A stretch of 64,000 nt of DNA from Molossus alvarezi. Lineage: Eukaryota > Chordata > Mammalia > Chiroptera > Molossidae. The position numbers and the translations under genes are program-made. Positions within the stretch are counted from its first letter, which is position 1, and each line of letters starts with the position of its first letter. Below the pieces are notes generated by a model. The model saw only the letters and a program-made list of their open reading frames with translations, made no database searches and was not told the DNA's origin. Shown piece by piece: positions 1-12,159 of this stretch. Where the stretch lies: contig CM073885.1 in the NCBI GenBank assembly GCA_037176705.1, forward strand, positions 92,132,501 to 92,196,500, read 5' to 3'.

Positions 1-860
1 TGGAAGGGGTTAAAAAATCTTCCCTGTGCAGGACACCTGTCTCTCTGCACAACTGGTCTAAGTAAAAGTGGGGCCAAGAATCCCATCTCCACTTGTGCTT
101 CCCCTTCTCCTCAGTGAGGGTAAAAAAAAAAAACCCCAAATCTGTCCTGCTGTCAATGCCACAGGATGGAGCAGTCTGTTTGGCTTCGCAGGTGTGAGGT
201 GGGGTTCAAACCCCACATTCAAGGTGGAAGCATTCTATCCCGCTTCCGCACACCACACAGTGTAGTCACTGTCTGGGGCTCTGCACGTCGCCTTTCAGGA
301 GAACAGAGGGTCCCTCTACATCGCTGCTGAGTTCAGCGTGCAGCCCCTGCCCTTATTTTGAAGCCAAACACCACAGTGCAGCCTTCCAGGAGTCAGAATC
401 TGGGGTGAACCTTTCCCACTGGGGCTGCTGACCTTACTTAGGTGTGCTCTTTCACTGGGAAGGTACTGACCCAGCCTTAAGGCAGGCAGACTTCCCCTGG
501 ATCTCTCTGCCCCATGCTGCGTGGACTCACTTTCCAGTCCCTGCTGCTCTGGGTTGGGGACCCTCTGTGGAGATGGGACCCCACACTCCCATGAGGAGGG
601 AGCTCTGCAGCCAATGTCACTCCGGCCTCTCAGCAACTACCAGCTCCAGGGGGCTCCCTCTTTCCACAACTCCCCTCCCTTACCAGTCTCTACATTGTTT
701 CTTTAGTGCTCCTTAGGCGAAATACGAAATACGTCCAATCAGCTACACTTCTCTTATTTTCCAAGCTGACTGTGCAGTATTTTAGCTGTAAATCCTGTCC
801 ATGGTGGGGAGGAAGGGCACACAGCCCCCGGAATGCTGCAGCCCCACACCTGTGGTCTGT
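1..860 (-). mobile_element. L1 5'UTR-like remnant, antisense
   Basis: This GC-richer stretch, unlike the AT-rich DNA that follows, ends in a pattern typical of older mammalian L1 5' ends read on the antisense strand: 'accagtctctacattg', a Ser/Pro-rich pseudo-coding stretch, then 'tattttagctgtaaatcc'. The L1 body would lie to the left, outside the window. Overlapping short reading frames on both strands (for example 316-636 minus and 444-716 plus) reflect base composition, not genes. A decayed LTR is an alternative. Confidence 0.35.
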
Positions 861-2280
861 TTTTAATGCATATTTATTTCTCTTTGCATGTTCCCGTCTC
901 ATGGCTTGTCCACTAACTATTTTATTGATGACAGATATATAACGTATATAAGAAAAAGTCGAAGAGGCTTCTAAAATATGTTTATATTATAGAGAATAGC
1001 CATATTTTTCTTTGCTAAGCAGATAGAAACTGATCACCTTAATCTAATTAAAAGAAGAACTGGTTTGGAACTGGCTCACTGCCTTGATAAGGCTCAATTT
1101 ATTTCTGGTTTAACCTTTTACCAAGGACATAGCCCCACGGGCTTTACGACAGACATCTGGTGTGTTCACTGGGCCCTTGCCTCTGGCAGGTCCTAAACCT
1201 AAATCCTTGTTTTTACAGCACAAGGAGATTGTCCAAAGCTTAGTTCTTTTTTTTTTTTTTTTCCCCCAGAGGATATCAGCTTAGTTTTCAGCCTTCCTTG
1301 TGGCTTTATAATTCTACAAATGTCTTCAGGAGGAATAAGAAAAAATGTTCCAGTTTGAGTTCTTAGTATCTCTAATTTAAACTTTCCCCATTAGAATGTT
1401 AATGTTCATCTTGTCTCTGTCCTCCAGAAGTCACCCAGTGTTTGTCCAAATCCTGGTTTCTCAGCCTCTTTTCAGAATTGACAAAAACCCTCAGCAAATA
1501 ATTGTAGAATTCCAGCTTATCTTTCACTTTTCTTGACTATCCAGAATTGTGTTCTCTGTAGTCCTCAATACTTTCCTGACTTGAGGTAAAGTAGTTGGTA
1601 TTTTACCTTGGGGAACATTGGTGGGCTACAAAGTAATTCATCCTGGGTTCTTCAGCTACAATTTTAATATGCAGATACAAAAACTATGGTAACTATTGTA
1701 AGTTATTAGACAAAAAAATTACGCAGATGAAATGGCAGAGTAGCAACAGAGTTCTGGTCAAAAGAATGAATTCTTGAAAACTAGCTTTCTAAGAAATATG
1801 AATTATGAATATAGAATTATATACATATTTTTTGAAGATATATGAAAAAATACTAAAATCCAGAAAATTGTATGAACATGTACTATCTCCAAAAAGAATA
1901 AAATTGAGGAAACAATCCAGCTGAATGAATAAAAGGAAAATATGAAATAATAAACAACAGTGTGCTGAAAAGATTAATGAGGGAAAAAAACAATCAAAAC
2001 ATAAAATCGTATGTAGTGTTCTAAGAACATTTCTATGAATGTAAAAAATGATGGTTAAGAGATCGGTTTTGAAATCAAATGCACCAGACAGGAAACATTT
2101 TCATAATATTAAAATATAATTTTATGATATAAAGGATATAGAAGTCAAGAGGAGGGTGTACATTAGATAAATTGTGTTTAAAGGTGTTTGCTGAAAGGAG
2201 AAAGGCTTAATAAGTATTGAATATTCACTACTACAGGAAACAAGACAAACAAGCTGCCATCTCCATTGTTTCTTCTTCTT
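861..2280. other. No gene; possible traces of ancient LINE
   Basis: No coding region or RNA gene is visible. From about 1270 to 1600 the text (ending in phrases such as 'cagcctcttttcagaattg') resembles the antisense 5' region of ancient L1M or HAL1 elements, but divergence is high. From 1700 to 2240 the DNA is A-rich and has no recognisable unit. A T-run sits at about 1248-1262. Confidence 0.3.
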
Positions 2281-2328
2281 CATTATTATTATTATTACTA
2301 TTATGATTATTATACTACTATTATTATT
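2281..2328. repeat. (TTA)n-like simple repeat
   Basis: Imperfect ATT/TTA trinucleotide repeat. Its right end served as the target for the neighbouring SINE: the 'tatactactattattatt' side is repeated beyond the SINE at 2588-2603. Confidence 0.75.
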
Positions 2329-2587
2329 TTGTTTTTTATTTTTTTATCTTTATCCGAGGACATTTTTCTATTCTTTGTTCAGGTAGAGTGGGAGGGAGAG
2401 AGAGGAACAGAGAGTGAGAGAGAGAAACATCGACATGAAAGGGACACATCGAGTGGCTGCCACCCGCATGACCAACCAGTGCCGGGGACAAACTGCAACT
2501 GAGGTTCATGCCCTTAGCGGGAACCGAACCCGGGTCTCTCAGGACTGCAGGCCAATGCTCTAACTGCTGAGCCAAACCAGCCAGGAC
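2329..2587 (-). mobile_element. Ves-type SINE (subfamily A), minus strand
   Basis: On the minus strand the element begins with a tRNA-like head ('ggctcagcagttagagc', A box; 'gggttcggttcccgc', B box). A body with 'tttgtccccggc' and 'gatgtttctctctc' follows, then the tail 'ccgaggataaagataaa' (read antisense here) and A-rich sequence. A target-site duplication of about 16 bp, 'tatactattattatta' with one length change, flanks it at 2311-2328 and 2588-2603. It is a non-coding retroposon; frames of 78-79 codons across it are chance. Confidence 0.9.
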
Positions 2588-2649
2588 TATACTATTATTA
2601 TTAAAGTTTCTTCTGGAGATCCTTGCTTATCCTAATAGGGAAAAAAGTG

Positions 2650-4450
2650 GACTCCAATTGTGAGGGAAAAAATTAAGAACTTAATTATTTTGCTGATATA
2701 TTAATGAGAATCAATTCAAATGTTATTAGAAATGATAATATAAAATCAGTACATACAAATAGAAGAATTCTTAAACACATGGAAACATACAAATTAATAA
2801 TGTTGCAATATACCAGAAATGAACCAACACTAATAATTTAAGAAAAATGCTAAGCATTATTACAGAAAAATGTATATATAATCAGAAATACACTTAATGA
2901 TATATGTAACAAAACCATATTTTATAAATTCATTAATTTTACCAAAAAACATTAATAGGAAGACCTACCATTTTACTTTACAAATTTTATGAAGTCAATA
3001 TTATAGAAAGAAATCATTTGTGATTGATTAGTCCACATGGTCAATTTAATTTAAAGACCTGTTGACAAATTGATTTTAAGTTCATCTGTAATTTATCAAG
3101 AATACCCAATACACTGAAAAGAAAGGCTAATTAGAAAATCGGAGAAATATCAATGAAGCTATAGTTAAAAATAAACTAAAATAAAAACCTACAGACAGTA
3201 AAATAGAAAAAGCAGAGAGTTTCCGTCTAAGAATGCAATGTGAAATAATACAGAAAGACCAAAAACAGAGCATACATAGTTGAAAATTTGTAATTTGCCA
3301 AAGTGTAATTTATATAAGAGCATAGTAAACAAGATTATTTTATGTGGTTCAGGGGGAACAATTTAAATTTTAAATTTATTATTTTAACCTATATAAGAAG
3401 TTTATCGCCCTGGCCAGTTTTGCTCAGTGGTTAGAGAGTTGGCCTACAGTCCAGAGAGACCTGGGTTCGGTTCCCGCTAAGGGCATGTACCTCAGTTGTG
3501 GTTTGTCCCCGGCCCTGGTTGGGTTGTGCGGGGACAGCTACTTGATGTGTCCCTTTCACATCGATGTTTCTCTCTCTCCTCTCTCTGAACCAAAAAATGG
3601 AAAAATGTCCTCGGGTGAGGATAAAAAAAAAGTTTATCTACAGGTGCCTCAATTTACCTACCCCTCCCCATATTATAAACATTATAATGTAGGACAATGA
3701 TATATTAAAAAGAGAATTAAGTTAAAAATAATTTAAATAATATATTAAATCAATTATGATGCAGATGACATACAGGTATGTTAAAATGGAGAAACTGTAT
3801 ACAATGATAACATTTAAAAATACTTGCAATATTTATTGAAAGATGTTCTGATGAGCAGCTATTCATTTGGAGAAATTTTAGTTAGGTACATAACTCAGGG
3901 TATATATCAAATAAGTTCCAGAAGCAATAAATTTCAAAATATTTAATTATACGCTACAAACTAACAAAAATATAAGACACTCTTTTTATAATCTTGGGAA
4001 AAGAGAATATTTTCAAACAGACCTGAGGCTCATGAGCAACATAGGAAAATATTGCCAGATTTTACTCCAAAAATATTTCCGTTATCTGAGAAAAAATATC
4101 ATGAGCATAGTAAAAGAAAAATATAAAACTATGAGAAAATAATGAACACATATAAACAGAAGAATGATTAATTGCCATATTGCATAACGAGTTCTACAAA
4201 TGACGAAATAGATAACTGGCCAAATGGAAATACTGACAAAGTCTATAAAGAAGTGATTCACACGAATGACAAGAAGCACACAAAAGATGTCCTGCCACAC
4301 AGATTATAAAAAAATACAAGCCAGAGTAATAAGATACTGTTTCATTAATAAAATAAGAAAATACTACATTCTTAACAAATCAGTGTTAAGAATGGTGTGG
4401 AAATGGGTATTCTAATGTAATGTTTATAGGGCAGATTATTATATGCAAAG
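2650..4450 (+). mobile_element. Ancient L1 (L1M) ORF2 remnant, sense
   Basis: The A-rich top strand carries recognisable but heavily mutated phrases from the 3' half of mammalian L1 ORF2: 'gttcatctgtaatttatc' near 3081, and 'ataactggccaaatgg' to 'gtgtggaaatggg' near 4210-4407. These correspond to the C-terminal part of the reverse-transcriptase protein. No open frame survives. A younger SINE splits it at 3407-3629. Divergence is high enough that exact ends are uncertain. Confidence 0.4.
3407..3629 (+). mobile_element. Ves-type SINE (subfamily A)
   Basis: Plus-strand copy starting 'gccctggccagttttgctc', with A box, B box ('gggttcggttcccgc'), pyrimidine-rich body and the subfamily-A 3' end 'tcctcgggtgaggat' followed by A9. 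It is flanked by a perfect 9-bp duplication, aagtttatc, at 3398-3406 and 3630-3638, which fixes both ends. It interrupts an older L1 remnant. Confidence 0.92.
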
Positions 4451-4959
4451 CAAAATGTCTTAAATTCATATTTGATACTGCTTCAGAGGGGAAGCTGGAG
4501 TAAGTGTATAAACCGAGGAATTTAACTTTTAACTTCATACATTCTGTATTGAGGTAATTTTGAAGTTGAGATAATTTTTGGTAATTAAATTTTTTTAAAT
4601 CTGACCTCAATAAAGGGTTTTTAAATGGCTGATACATAAACAGGCTACTCACAGAACTTAAACTTAGTAATGAATATATATTAAAAGGGGTTACACCTCT
4701 CACTAAATATCAATTAAATACAAATTAAAACCATTAAATGAAAATTTCAAGTACCTGTTTCTCAAAGACCTATAAAATCAGAATATCCAATATTGCTATC
4801 TTGGTGGAAAGAAAGTAATTTCATTAAAATGAAAGGGTAAACTGGGTCTTGATTTAAAAAAGGCAATTGATAATGTGTGAAACAATGTTATTATATTGAT
4901 TTTTTTACATTTTACTTTTGCAAAAGTACTAGAAAATAGAGAGATGTCTAGTATAGCAT
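4451..4959. other. AT-rich DNA, nothing recognised
   Basis: Short minus-strand frames at 4386-4703 and 4796-5011 are compositional. The stretch may continue the ancient L1 to its left or belong to the L1 3'UTR to its right, but I cannot match it to either. Confidence 0.4.
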
Positions 4960-5815
4960 TTTTGTTTGTTTTTGAAGAGTTTTTTGAGATAAAATTAACA
5001 ATTTTAACCATTTTAAAGTGTGCAAGTGAGTTTTGGCATATTTAAAGTGTACAGTCATCACCACTATTTCATTCCAGAATGTTGTCATCACCCCACCCCC
5101 CAAAAAAACTCATATCAGTTAGAAGTCAATACCAATTTCCCCCTCCCTCCATTTCTTGGAAACTACTAATTTACTTTCCATCTCTGTGGTTATGCCTATT
5201 TTGTACATTCATAAATATAAAATCATATGCGGCCATTGTGTCTGTCTTTTTTCCTTTAGCAAAACATTTCCAGTATCATTTCATATCATGTATTAGAGCT
5301 TCATGCCTTTTCATGGCTGAATAGTATTCTACTGTATGGATATAGCACCTATTATTTACCCGTTTTTCAGTTGGTGAACATTTGGGCTACTTCCACTTTG
5401 AGTTATTATGGATAATGCTGCTACACACTCCTGCTTATCTCTTCTGCCCAGCAGTTTCACCAGTTGAAATTCTCCCCAGCAACGTAGAAGGATTTCAATT
5501 TTACTACATCCTTGGAAACATTTTTTTCTGTTTCTTTTTTATGATTATGATAGTCTATTTGATGTGATATGGTATCTCACTGTTCAGATTTGCATTTTCC
5601 TAATGTATAAAAGTTTATAACATATTTTAATGGGCTTATTGCCCATGTGTATATTCTTTTGGAGAAATGTCTATTCATATACTTTGTGCCAATTTAATAA
5701 ATTTGGTTGTTTATATTTTAGGAGTTGTAAGAGTTCTTTATATATTCTAGATACTAGACCTTTATATGAATTGCAACTATTTTTTCCATTCTGTTGGTTG
5801 TCTTTTCACTTTCTT

Positions 5816-6072
5816 TTTCTTTTTTTTTTTTTTATCCTCACCCGAGGACATTTTTCCCTTTTTTGTACAGATAGAGTGGGAGGGAGAGAGAGAAAGGGAG
5901 AGAGAGAGAGAGACATCGACGTGAAGGGACACATCGAGTGGCTGCCACCCGCACGACCAACCAGGGCCGGGGACAAACTGCAACCGAAGTACATGCCCTT
6001 AGCGGGAACCGAACCCGGGTCTCTCCGGACCGCAGGCCGAGGCTCTAACCGCTGAGCCAAACTGGCCAGGGC
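5816..6072 (-). mobile_element. Ves-type SINE (subfamily A), minus strand
   Basis: Well-preserved copy with many intact CpGs, for example 'accgaacccgggtctctcc'. This suggests a fairly recent insertion. It shows the antisense tail 'tatcctcacccgaggac', the body and the tRNA-like head ending 'gccaaactggccagggc'. A perfect 10-bp duplication, tcactttctt, flanks it at 5806-5815 and 6073-6082. It landed inside the old L1. Reading frames of 68-141 codons in it are not genes. Confidence 0.94.
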
Positions 6073-6870
6073 TCACTTTCTTGATAGTGTCCTCAGACAA
6101 ACATTTTGTTTTGATGAAGTCCAAATTAACATCTTTTTCCTTTTGCTGCTGTGTTTTTGGTATCATATTAAATAAACTTCCCCTAAGACAATATCATGAA
6201 CTTACATTTTCAAGTATTTTATACTATTGTCTCTTACAGTTATATCTTTGAGCCAGTTTGAGTTCATTTTAGTATCAGATGTGAGGTAGGTATTCAGTTT
6301 CATTCTTTTGCATGTGGATATCCAACTGTTCCAGCACCAGTTTTGAAAAGACGATTCTTTGCTTGTTGAATGATCTTGGCAACCTTCTTAAAAATAAGTT
6401 GACCATAGATGTATGGATTTTTTTTTCTCTTCAGATGCTCAGTTCAATTTTACTGATCTATATGTCCTTATACCAGCACCAGGCTGTTTTGATTACTGCA
6501 GCTTTGTAGTAAGTTTTGAAATCAAGATTTGTGATTCATTCAGCTTTGTTCTTCATTTCCAAGATAGGGTTCACTATCTGGGGTCCCCTGCATTTGCTTA
6601 AATTTCCTGTTAAGGTTGTCCATTTCTGCAAAAGAGAAGTTGGAATTTTGGTAGTGGTTACAATGAATGTGTAGAACAATTTGATTTCTATTGCTATCAA
6701 CAATTTGAGTCTTTCAGTTTATGAATGTGGTCTGTTTTTGTATTTATTTATTATTTAAATTTAACAGTACTTTGTAATTTTAGTGTACAGATGTTACACT
6801 TTGATTAAATTTGTTTCTAAGCATCATATTTCATGTTTATGCATTTTAAATTGATTTCTTAAATTCATTA

Positions 6871-7134
6871 TTAGATTGTGTAGTGTTCATGCACGAATAT
6901 GCAACTAGTTTGTTTTTTGATCTTATGTCCTGCAACTTTATTGAACTCATTTAGTACCTTGAAATGTGTGTCTGTGTGGCTGTTCTTTAGAATTTCTACA
7001 TATAAGATCATATCATTTATGGATAGAAATAACTTCTTTCCATCTGAATGACTTATTGTTTTTTTAGTGCTTAATTTGCCCTGGTTAGAACTTTCAGTAC
7101 TGTGTTGAATATAAGTGACAAGAACAGATATCAT
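6871..7134 (-). pseudogene. L1 ORF2 reverse-transcriptase fragment, degenerate
   Basis: An 87-codon open stretch matches the RT palm region of L1 ORF2p. The usual FADD active-site motif is replaced by the degenerate 'LSINDMILYVE', so the catalytic aspartates are not both kept. Downstream residues 'KVLNEFNKVAGHKI' correspond to the conserved region after the active site. The fragment has no start context and is flanked by stops. It is a dead relic of the enclosing L1. Confidence 0.75.
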
Positions 7135-7611
7135 GTCTTATTCCTAATCTCAAGGGGAATGTTTTTTGTGTGTGTTCTTTTTGTGTGTGGGTGTGTGTGT
7201 GTTTGTTTTATCATTAAGCACGATGTTGTTAGCTGTGGGTTTTATAAATGCTGTTTATCAGGTTAAGGAATTTCCCTTCTATTCCTTTCTATTTTTAGTG
7301 TTTTTATCATGAAATGGCATTGGGTCAAATGTGCTCCTCAATCTATTGAAATGATTGCTTTTTCTTGTTTTATACTATTAATATAGTGTATTACATTGAA
7401 TGTTTTTCATATGCTAAATTAACTTTGCAAACTGGGACAAATCCCAGAAGGTAATATTGTCTAATCCTTTTAATATGCTATAAGATTCAGTATGCTGTTG
7501 TTTTAAGGATTTTTGTACCAGTATTCATAAGGGATTTTTATCTGTATTAGTTGTTGTTGTTTCTAATTTCTTCTGAGATTTCTTCTTTGACCCATTCATT
7601 ACTCAGGAATG

Positions 7612-8055
7612 TGTTGTGGGATGAATACTATATTGTGGAAAAGATATGTTGGAATCCTGACACCCACTATTGCAGGATATAAACTTATTTGGAAATAGGG
7701 TTGTTGCAGAGGCAATTAGTGAAATTAAGATAAAGTCATACAGAAGTAAGGTGGCACCCTAATTCAAGATGACCACTGTCCTTATAAGAAGACAGCCATG
7801 TGACGGCAGACACAAGGGAGAATGCCTTGAGGTAGTGAGATACTAACTATAGTCATGTAGCTTCAATTCAAAGAACTTCAAGATTGTCAGGAAATTACTA
7901 GTAAGAGGCAAGGAAGGACTGCCCTTCTGGTTTTATAGGAAGGACATCCTGCTAACGCCTTGATTTCAGGTTTCTAACCTCTAAAACTGAGATAACTTAC
8001 ACTGTTTTATGTTTGTGACACTCAGTTATAGCAAAACTAGAAAACTAATACAGAG
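7612..8055 (+). mobile_element. Ancient MaLR-like solo LTR
   Basis: The unit opens 'tgttgtgggatgaatac', contains 'cttatttggaaatagggt' and 'tccttataagaagacagcc', and closes 'aactagaaaactaatacag'. These are hallmark phrases of an old mammalian LTR of the ERVL-MaLR class. No internal coding region is seen beside it, so it would be a solo LTR. It sits exactly between two old L1 fragments. Assignment to subfamily was not possible by eye. Some other MER-type repeat is an alternative. Confidence 0.5.
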
Positions 8056-9610
8056 TGTATTCTTATTTTTACAACTTTATTAAAGAATTATTGATGAATA
8101 TAATTGCACATAGTTAAAGTGTACCATGTGATGATTTGGTAGACATTTTTCATTGTGGAATATTTACCAAGATCAAGATAATTAACATTCCACCTTACAG
8201 ATTCACTCTTCTGCTGTATGTGTGTGCATGCACACACAGTGACAACACTTAAGAGCTCAGCAACTTCCTAGTATATAACACTACTATTAACTGTAGTCAC
8301 CGTTCTGTACATTAGATCACCAAAACTTATTTTTCTTTAAAAAAAATTTTTTTCTTTATTGATTTTAGAGAGAGAGGAAGGGAGAAGGAGAGAGAAATAG
8401 AAACATTGATTGGCTACCTCCTGCATGTCCCCCACTGGGGATCGGGCCCACAACCTGGGCATGTGCCCTGACCGGGAATCGAACCAGCAACCTCTTGGTG
8501 CATGGGTCGACACTCAACCATTGAGCCACACCAGCCAGGCAGAACTTATTTTTCTTATAACTGAAAATTTGTACTGTTGAGTATATTTCTCCTTTTCTCT
8601 CTGCCTTAAGCTCCTGGCAACCACTATTCTGTTCTATATTTTTGTTTGTTTGTGTTTATATTAAACATGTAAGTAATGCTATATAGTATTTATCTTTCTC
8701 TGCCTGGCTTAATTCACTTAGCATAATACCCTCCAGGTTCACCTATGTTGTCTCAAAATCCTTCCTCTTTTATAATTAAGTAATATTCTATTGCATATAT
8801 ATACCCCATCTTCTTTATTCATTCATCCATTGAAGGACATTTAGGTTGTTTTCATTTATTGGCTATTGTAAATAATGCTGCAATAAAAATGGGAGTGCAG
8901 ATATCTGATAAAGATTCAGATTTCATTACTTCTGATATATACCCAGCAGTGGGATTGATGGATTACAATTTTCACGTTTATAAAGTTTTAAATCCATTTT
9001 TATTAATTTTTAAATTTTACTTTATTTGTTTTCAGAATATGCTTTTAATTATTTTGGTTTTTGAAATTTTACTGAGATTAGTTTTGTGATGTAATATAGT
9101 GTCTGTCCTGGGGGGGGGGGTGTTCCATGCATACTTAAAAAGACTGTTTATTTTGCTACTATTGGGTGAACTGTTATATAGATATATATTATTTTAGTTG
9201 ATTTTTAATATCATTCAAGCCTTCTGATTTTTGTCTGATCTTCTATCTAGTTTTTCTATCTACTGTTGAAAGTAGAGTAGTGATATATTCAACTATTATT
9301 GATGAACTTGCTATTTCTTTCCTCAAATCTGTCAGTTTTGTTTAATGTATATCAGGGATCTCTGGTTAGGTGCATATATGTTTAAAATTTTAATATATTT
9401 TTGACATAGTCTCCCTTGTATCATTATATAATGCTCTTCTTTGCTTCTCATAACACCTGTTGTCCTGGAGCCTCTTTACTTTGATATTAGAATAGCTAAA
9501 CCAGCTCTCTTTTAGTTACTGTTTGCCTAAAATATTTTTCCATCCTTTCACTTTCAACGTCCCTGTGTCATTGAAAATAAAGTGAATCTTTTGTAAACAG
9601 CATATAATAT
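8056..9610 (-). mobile_element. Old L1, minus strand, internally deleted
   Basis: From 8056 the antisense text is an L1 3'UTR ('gtgtaccatgtgatgatttgg'-like, 'acattccaccttacag'), then the last part of ORF2 ('ggctattgtaaataatgctg' near 8860). After about 9030 it jumps to the endonuclease/ORF1-proximal part of L1 ('ccttcactttcaacgtccctgtg'-like near 9545). The RT domain is therefore missing, so the copy carries a large internal deletion. A Ves SINE at 8338-8542 interrupts it. A G10 run lies near 9111. Confidence 0.7.
8338..8542 (-). mobile_element. Ves-type SINE (subfamily B), minus strand
   Basis: Subfamily B body, read antisense: 'gcatgtgccctgaccggga', 'tcttggtgcatgggtcgac' and 'ttgagccacaccagccagg'. 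The A-tail appears as a T-run at the left. A perfect 14-bp duplication, aacttatttttctt, flanks it at 8324-8337 and 8543-8556. It is inserted in the 3'UTR of the surrounding old L1. Confidence 0.93.
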
Positions 9611-10501
9611 ATCCACCCTGTGGCTGTAGCCAATAAAAATTACTCAGGAACATCTTATAAATATCTGTATTGTTTGAATGTTTTAATCAGCATTGATTGC
9701 ATTTACAGTAAAAAAAAGAAAGATATGTGTATTAAAATAAATAGCTTCTAAAACACTGGACACAATGAAAGCAAGGTAACAGGGAGAAGCATCATAGATG
9801 CAGGGCAAGAATAGCAAAGAAAATGACAGATGTTGAGACCAAATGTTCACATTAAAGCAGGCACACTCTGCTGTTGGCGGATGCCAAGGGGAGCCCTTTG
9901 TGAGGGTCTTCAAAAGAAAATTTGGGAATGTGAACAGATCTGTCACTTGGACAATGATAATGAACGCTTACTAGCTATAGTGACTATAGTGGTTAACATG
10001 ATGGGCATATGTGTTCCATATCCATAATATATCATTATTAGAGTTTTAAAACACATCATGCATGTGTGTGATTTTTACATTTTATTTTACAACTGCTAAA
10101 AATCTTAGGGAGATAGATAAACTTTAAAACATAGAAAAAAATTGGTATTCTACATGGGGGGAGAATTGAGCAGATATGAATTTCCAACATTCTTATTATG
10201 TATGTATAATATAATATCAAAATAACTCTGGGTTATTATAGGATCCTTAATGAAGAAAAGAGATCTGAAAGTACATGCATATTGACTGTCTGGACAGCCA
10301 GATGTTTTGCTCTTTCTGTTACAATGTTGCATATTTGATCTTGTCACTGTCATTCACCATGGTGCTGCACAGGACATCTCAGATTAGTCTTTAAGAAAAT
10401 GTTACCTTTAATTTTATATCATTAATTTTATTTCTTATATGTATTAATTGGTGACATTTAAAAAAGTCTTTACCTGAGGTTATGTGCTTTCTTTTATTAT
10501 T
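9611..10501. other. No gene or repeat recognised
   Basis: Apparently single-copy AT-rich DNA. Short frames at 9683-9946 (minus), 9830-10027 (plus) and 10150-10353 (minus) show no motif and no support as genes. Confidence 0.5.
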
Positions 10502-10693
10502 TTTAGTTTTTTATTGATATTTTTAGAGAGAGAGAGGAAGGGAGAGAGAAAGAAATATTGATCGGTTGTCTCCCATATGCGCCGCAACAGGGTTCGAACC
10601 CACGATCTCGGTAGTATCCTGACTGGGAATCAAACCTGCAAAGTTTTGGTGTACAGGAGAGTGATCCAACCAACTGAGCCACCTGGCCAGGGC
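10502..10693 (-). mobile_element. Ves-type SINE, divergent subfamily, minus strand
   Basis: The tRNA-like head, antisense, ends 'actgagccacctggccagg'. The body carries 'gccgcaacagggttcgaacc' instead of the usual 'cccactggggat' of subfamily B. This points to a separate, probably older, subfamily. A-rich tail lies at the left. I could not find a convincing target-site duplication. Confidence 0.8.
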
Positions 10694-10933
10694 ATGACAT
10701 TTCCACTTTAGAAATAAAGACCAGTAGGCCAAATACGGAAATCTGATGTTATCTTAACTGATAACTAAAAATTCTCTGCTTTGTCTTATATTGGATATAC
10801 TAGAGAATAAAATATGTTACTGACCATTAAAAATTTGATAAATTTTACAATATGGAATAAATAAAAAACATAAAAAGTCATAAGTAATATTATGACAAAT
10901 ACCCCTGTACTTGATATCCTTAATTAAAATATC

Positions 10934-11140
10934 ACTTGGTCAGTGTAGCTCAGTGGTTGAGCATTGACCCATGCACCAAGAGGTCACCATTTTGTTTCCC
11001 AGTCAGGGAACATGCCCAGGTTGTGGGCCCAATCCCCAGGAATGGCATGCAGGAGGCAGCCAGTCGATGTTCTCTCTCATCAATGTTTCTATCGCTCTCT
11101 CCCTAACCCTTCCGCTCTCTCTAAAATTAATAAAGGAAAA
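10934..11140 (+). mobile_element. Ves-type SINE (subfamily B)
   Basis: Plus-strand copy with A box 'gtagctcagtggttgagc', the subfamily phrase 'cccatgcaccaagaggtca', and a damaged B box ('tttgtttcccagtcaggg'). The 'tctatcgctctctcc' body and an A-rich tail follow. A 70-codon frame through it is not a gene. Divergence is moderate. Confidence 0.88.
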
Positions 11141-12159
11141 TTATTTTTAAAAATTATAATAACTTTAATTTTTTAAAAAACAAAAATGTAGTACTTTACA
11201 GTACACATTGACATTTTCTTCATGTCTCTCCTCAAGCATACCCCTCCCTTCCAAGTTGAAAACACTCTGAATATACTTTTTCTTTAATTATTTTTTTCTA
11301 TACTTATTTTATTTTATTTATTTTTGTTACAGATATTTCTCCTTTTTTCCCCCATTGAAACCTTCCTCCTCATCCCTCTCACCCAGTCCCCAGCTTTGTT
11401 GTCTGTGTCCATCGGCTATGGGCACATGCATGTAAGTTCTGTGGTTTATCTCCCCCCACACACAACTTCTTCTGAGGGTTGTCAGACTGTACCCTACTTC
11501 CATGTCTCTGGGTCTACCCTGTCCCTCAGACTGTTATGTTCATTATATTTCGGAAATAAGTAATATCATATGATATTTGTCTTTCTCTGCTTGACTTATT
11601 TTGCTTAGGATAATACTCTCCAGGTTCCTCCATGTTGTCTCAAAGGATAAGAGATCTTTCTTTCTTACCGCTGCATAGTACTCCATTGTGTGTATGTACC
11701 ACAGCTTTTTATCCATTCATCTACTGATGGACACTTGGGCTGTTTCCAGATCTTAGCTATTGGAAATAGTGTGGCTACGAACATAGGGGTACATATATTT
11801 TTTCTGATTGGTGTCTCAGGCTTCTTATGGTACATTCATAGAAGTGGGATCACTGGGTCAAATGGCAATTCAATTTTTTATTTTTTGAGGTAACACCACA
11901 GTGTTTTCCATAGTGTCTGCACCATTCTGCATTCCCACCAGCAGTGTACTAGAGTCCCCTATTCTCCACACCTTTGCCAACACTTGTTGTTTGATGATTT
12001 GTTGATGGCGACCATCCTGACAGGTGTGAGATGATACCTCATAGTTATTTTAATTTGCATCTCTCTGATGATTAGTGACATTGAGCATTTTTTCATATGT
12101 CTCCCGGCCATCTGAATGTCGTGCTTGGAGAGGTGTCTATTTAGCTCCTATGCCCATTT

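Larger units (their letters stand above)
4960..7615 (-). mobile_element. Old L1 (L1MB-like 3' end), minus strand
   Basis: Read antisense, the element starts with a typical older 3'UTR: 'ccattttaaagtgtgcaag' then 'acagtcatcaccactat' and a C-run with 'catcacccc'. It passes into the 3' end of ORF2 ('atggctgaatagtattc', 'ggataatgctgctacacac') and up through the RT region near 7000-7450. All frames are broken. The degenerate RT active-site region is at 6871-7134. A Ves SINE interrupts it at 5816-6072. The 5' part (endonuclease, ORF1) is absent, as in most truncated L1 copies. Confidence 0.8.

Noticed and set aside
316..716. Opposed frames of 106 and 90 codons as a small gene
   Set aside because: Mutually antisense, low-complexity composition, within an L1 5'UTR-like stretch; no start or splice context.
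3407..3480. tRNA gene suggested by A and B boxes
   Set aside because: The tRNA-like head is part of a Ves SINE. The same applies to the other 16 copies; no cloverleaf with a proper anticodon arm and acceptor stem is seen.
7612..8055. Endogenous retrovirus with coding genes
   Set aside because: Only an LTR-like unit is visible. No gag, pol or env similarity lies beside it; the neighbours are L1.
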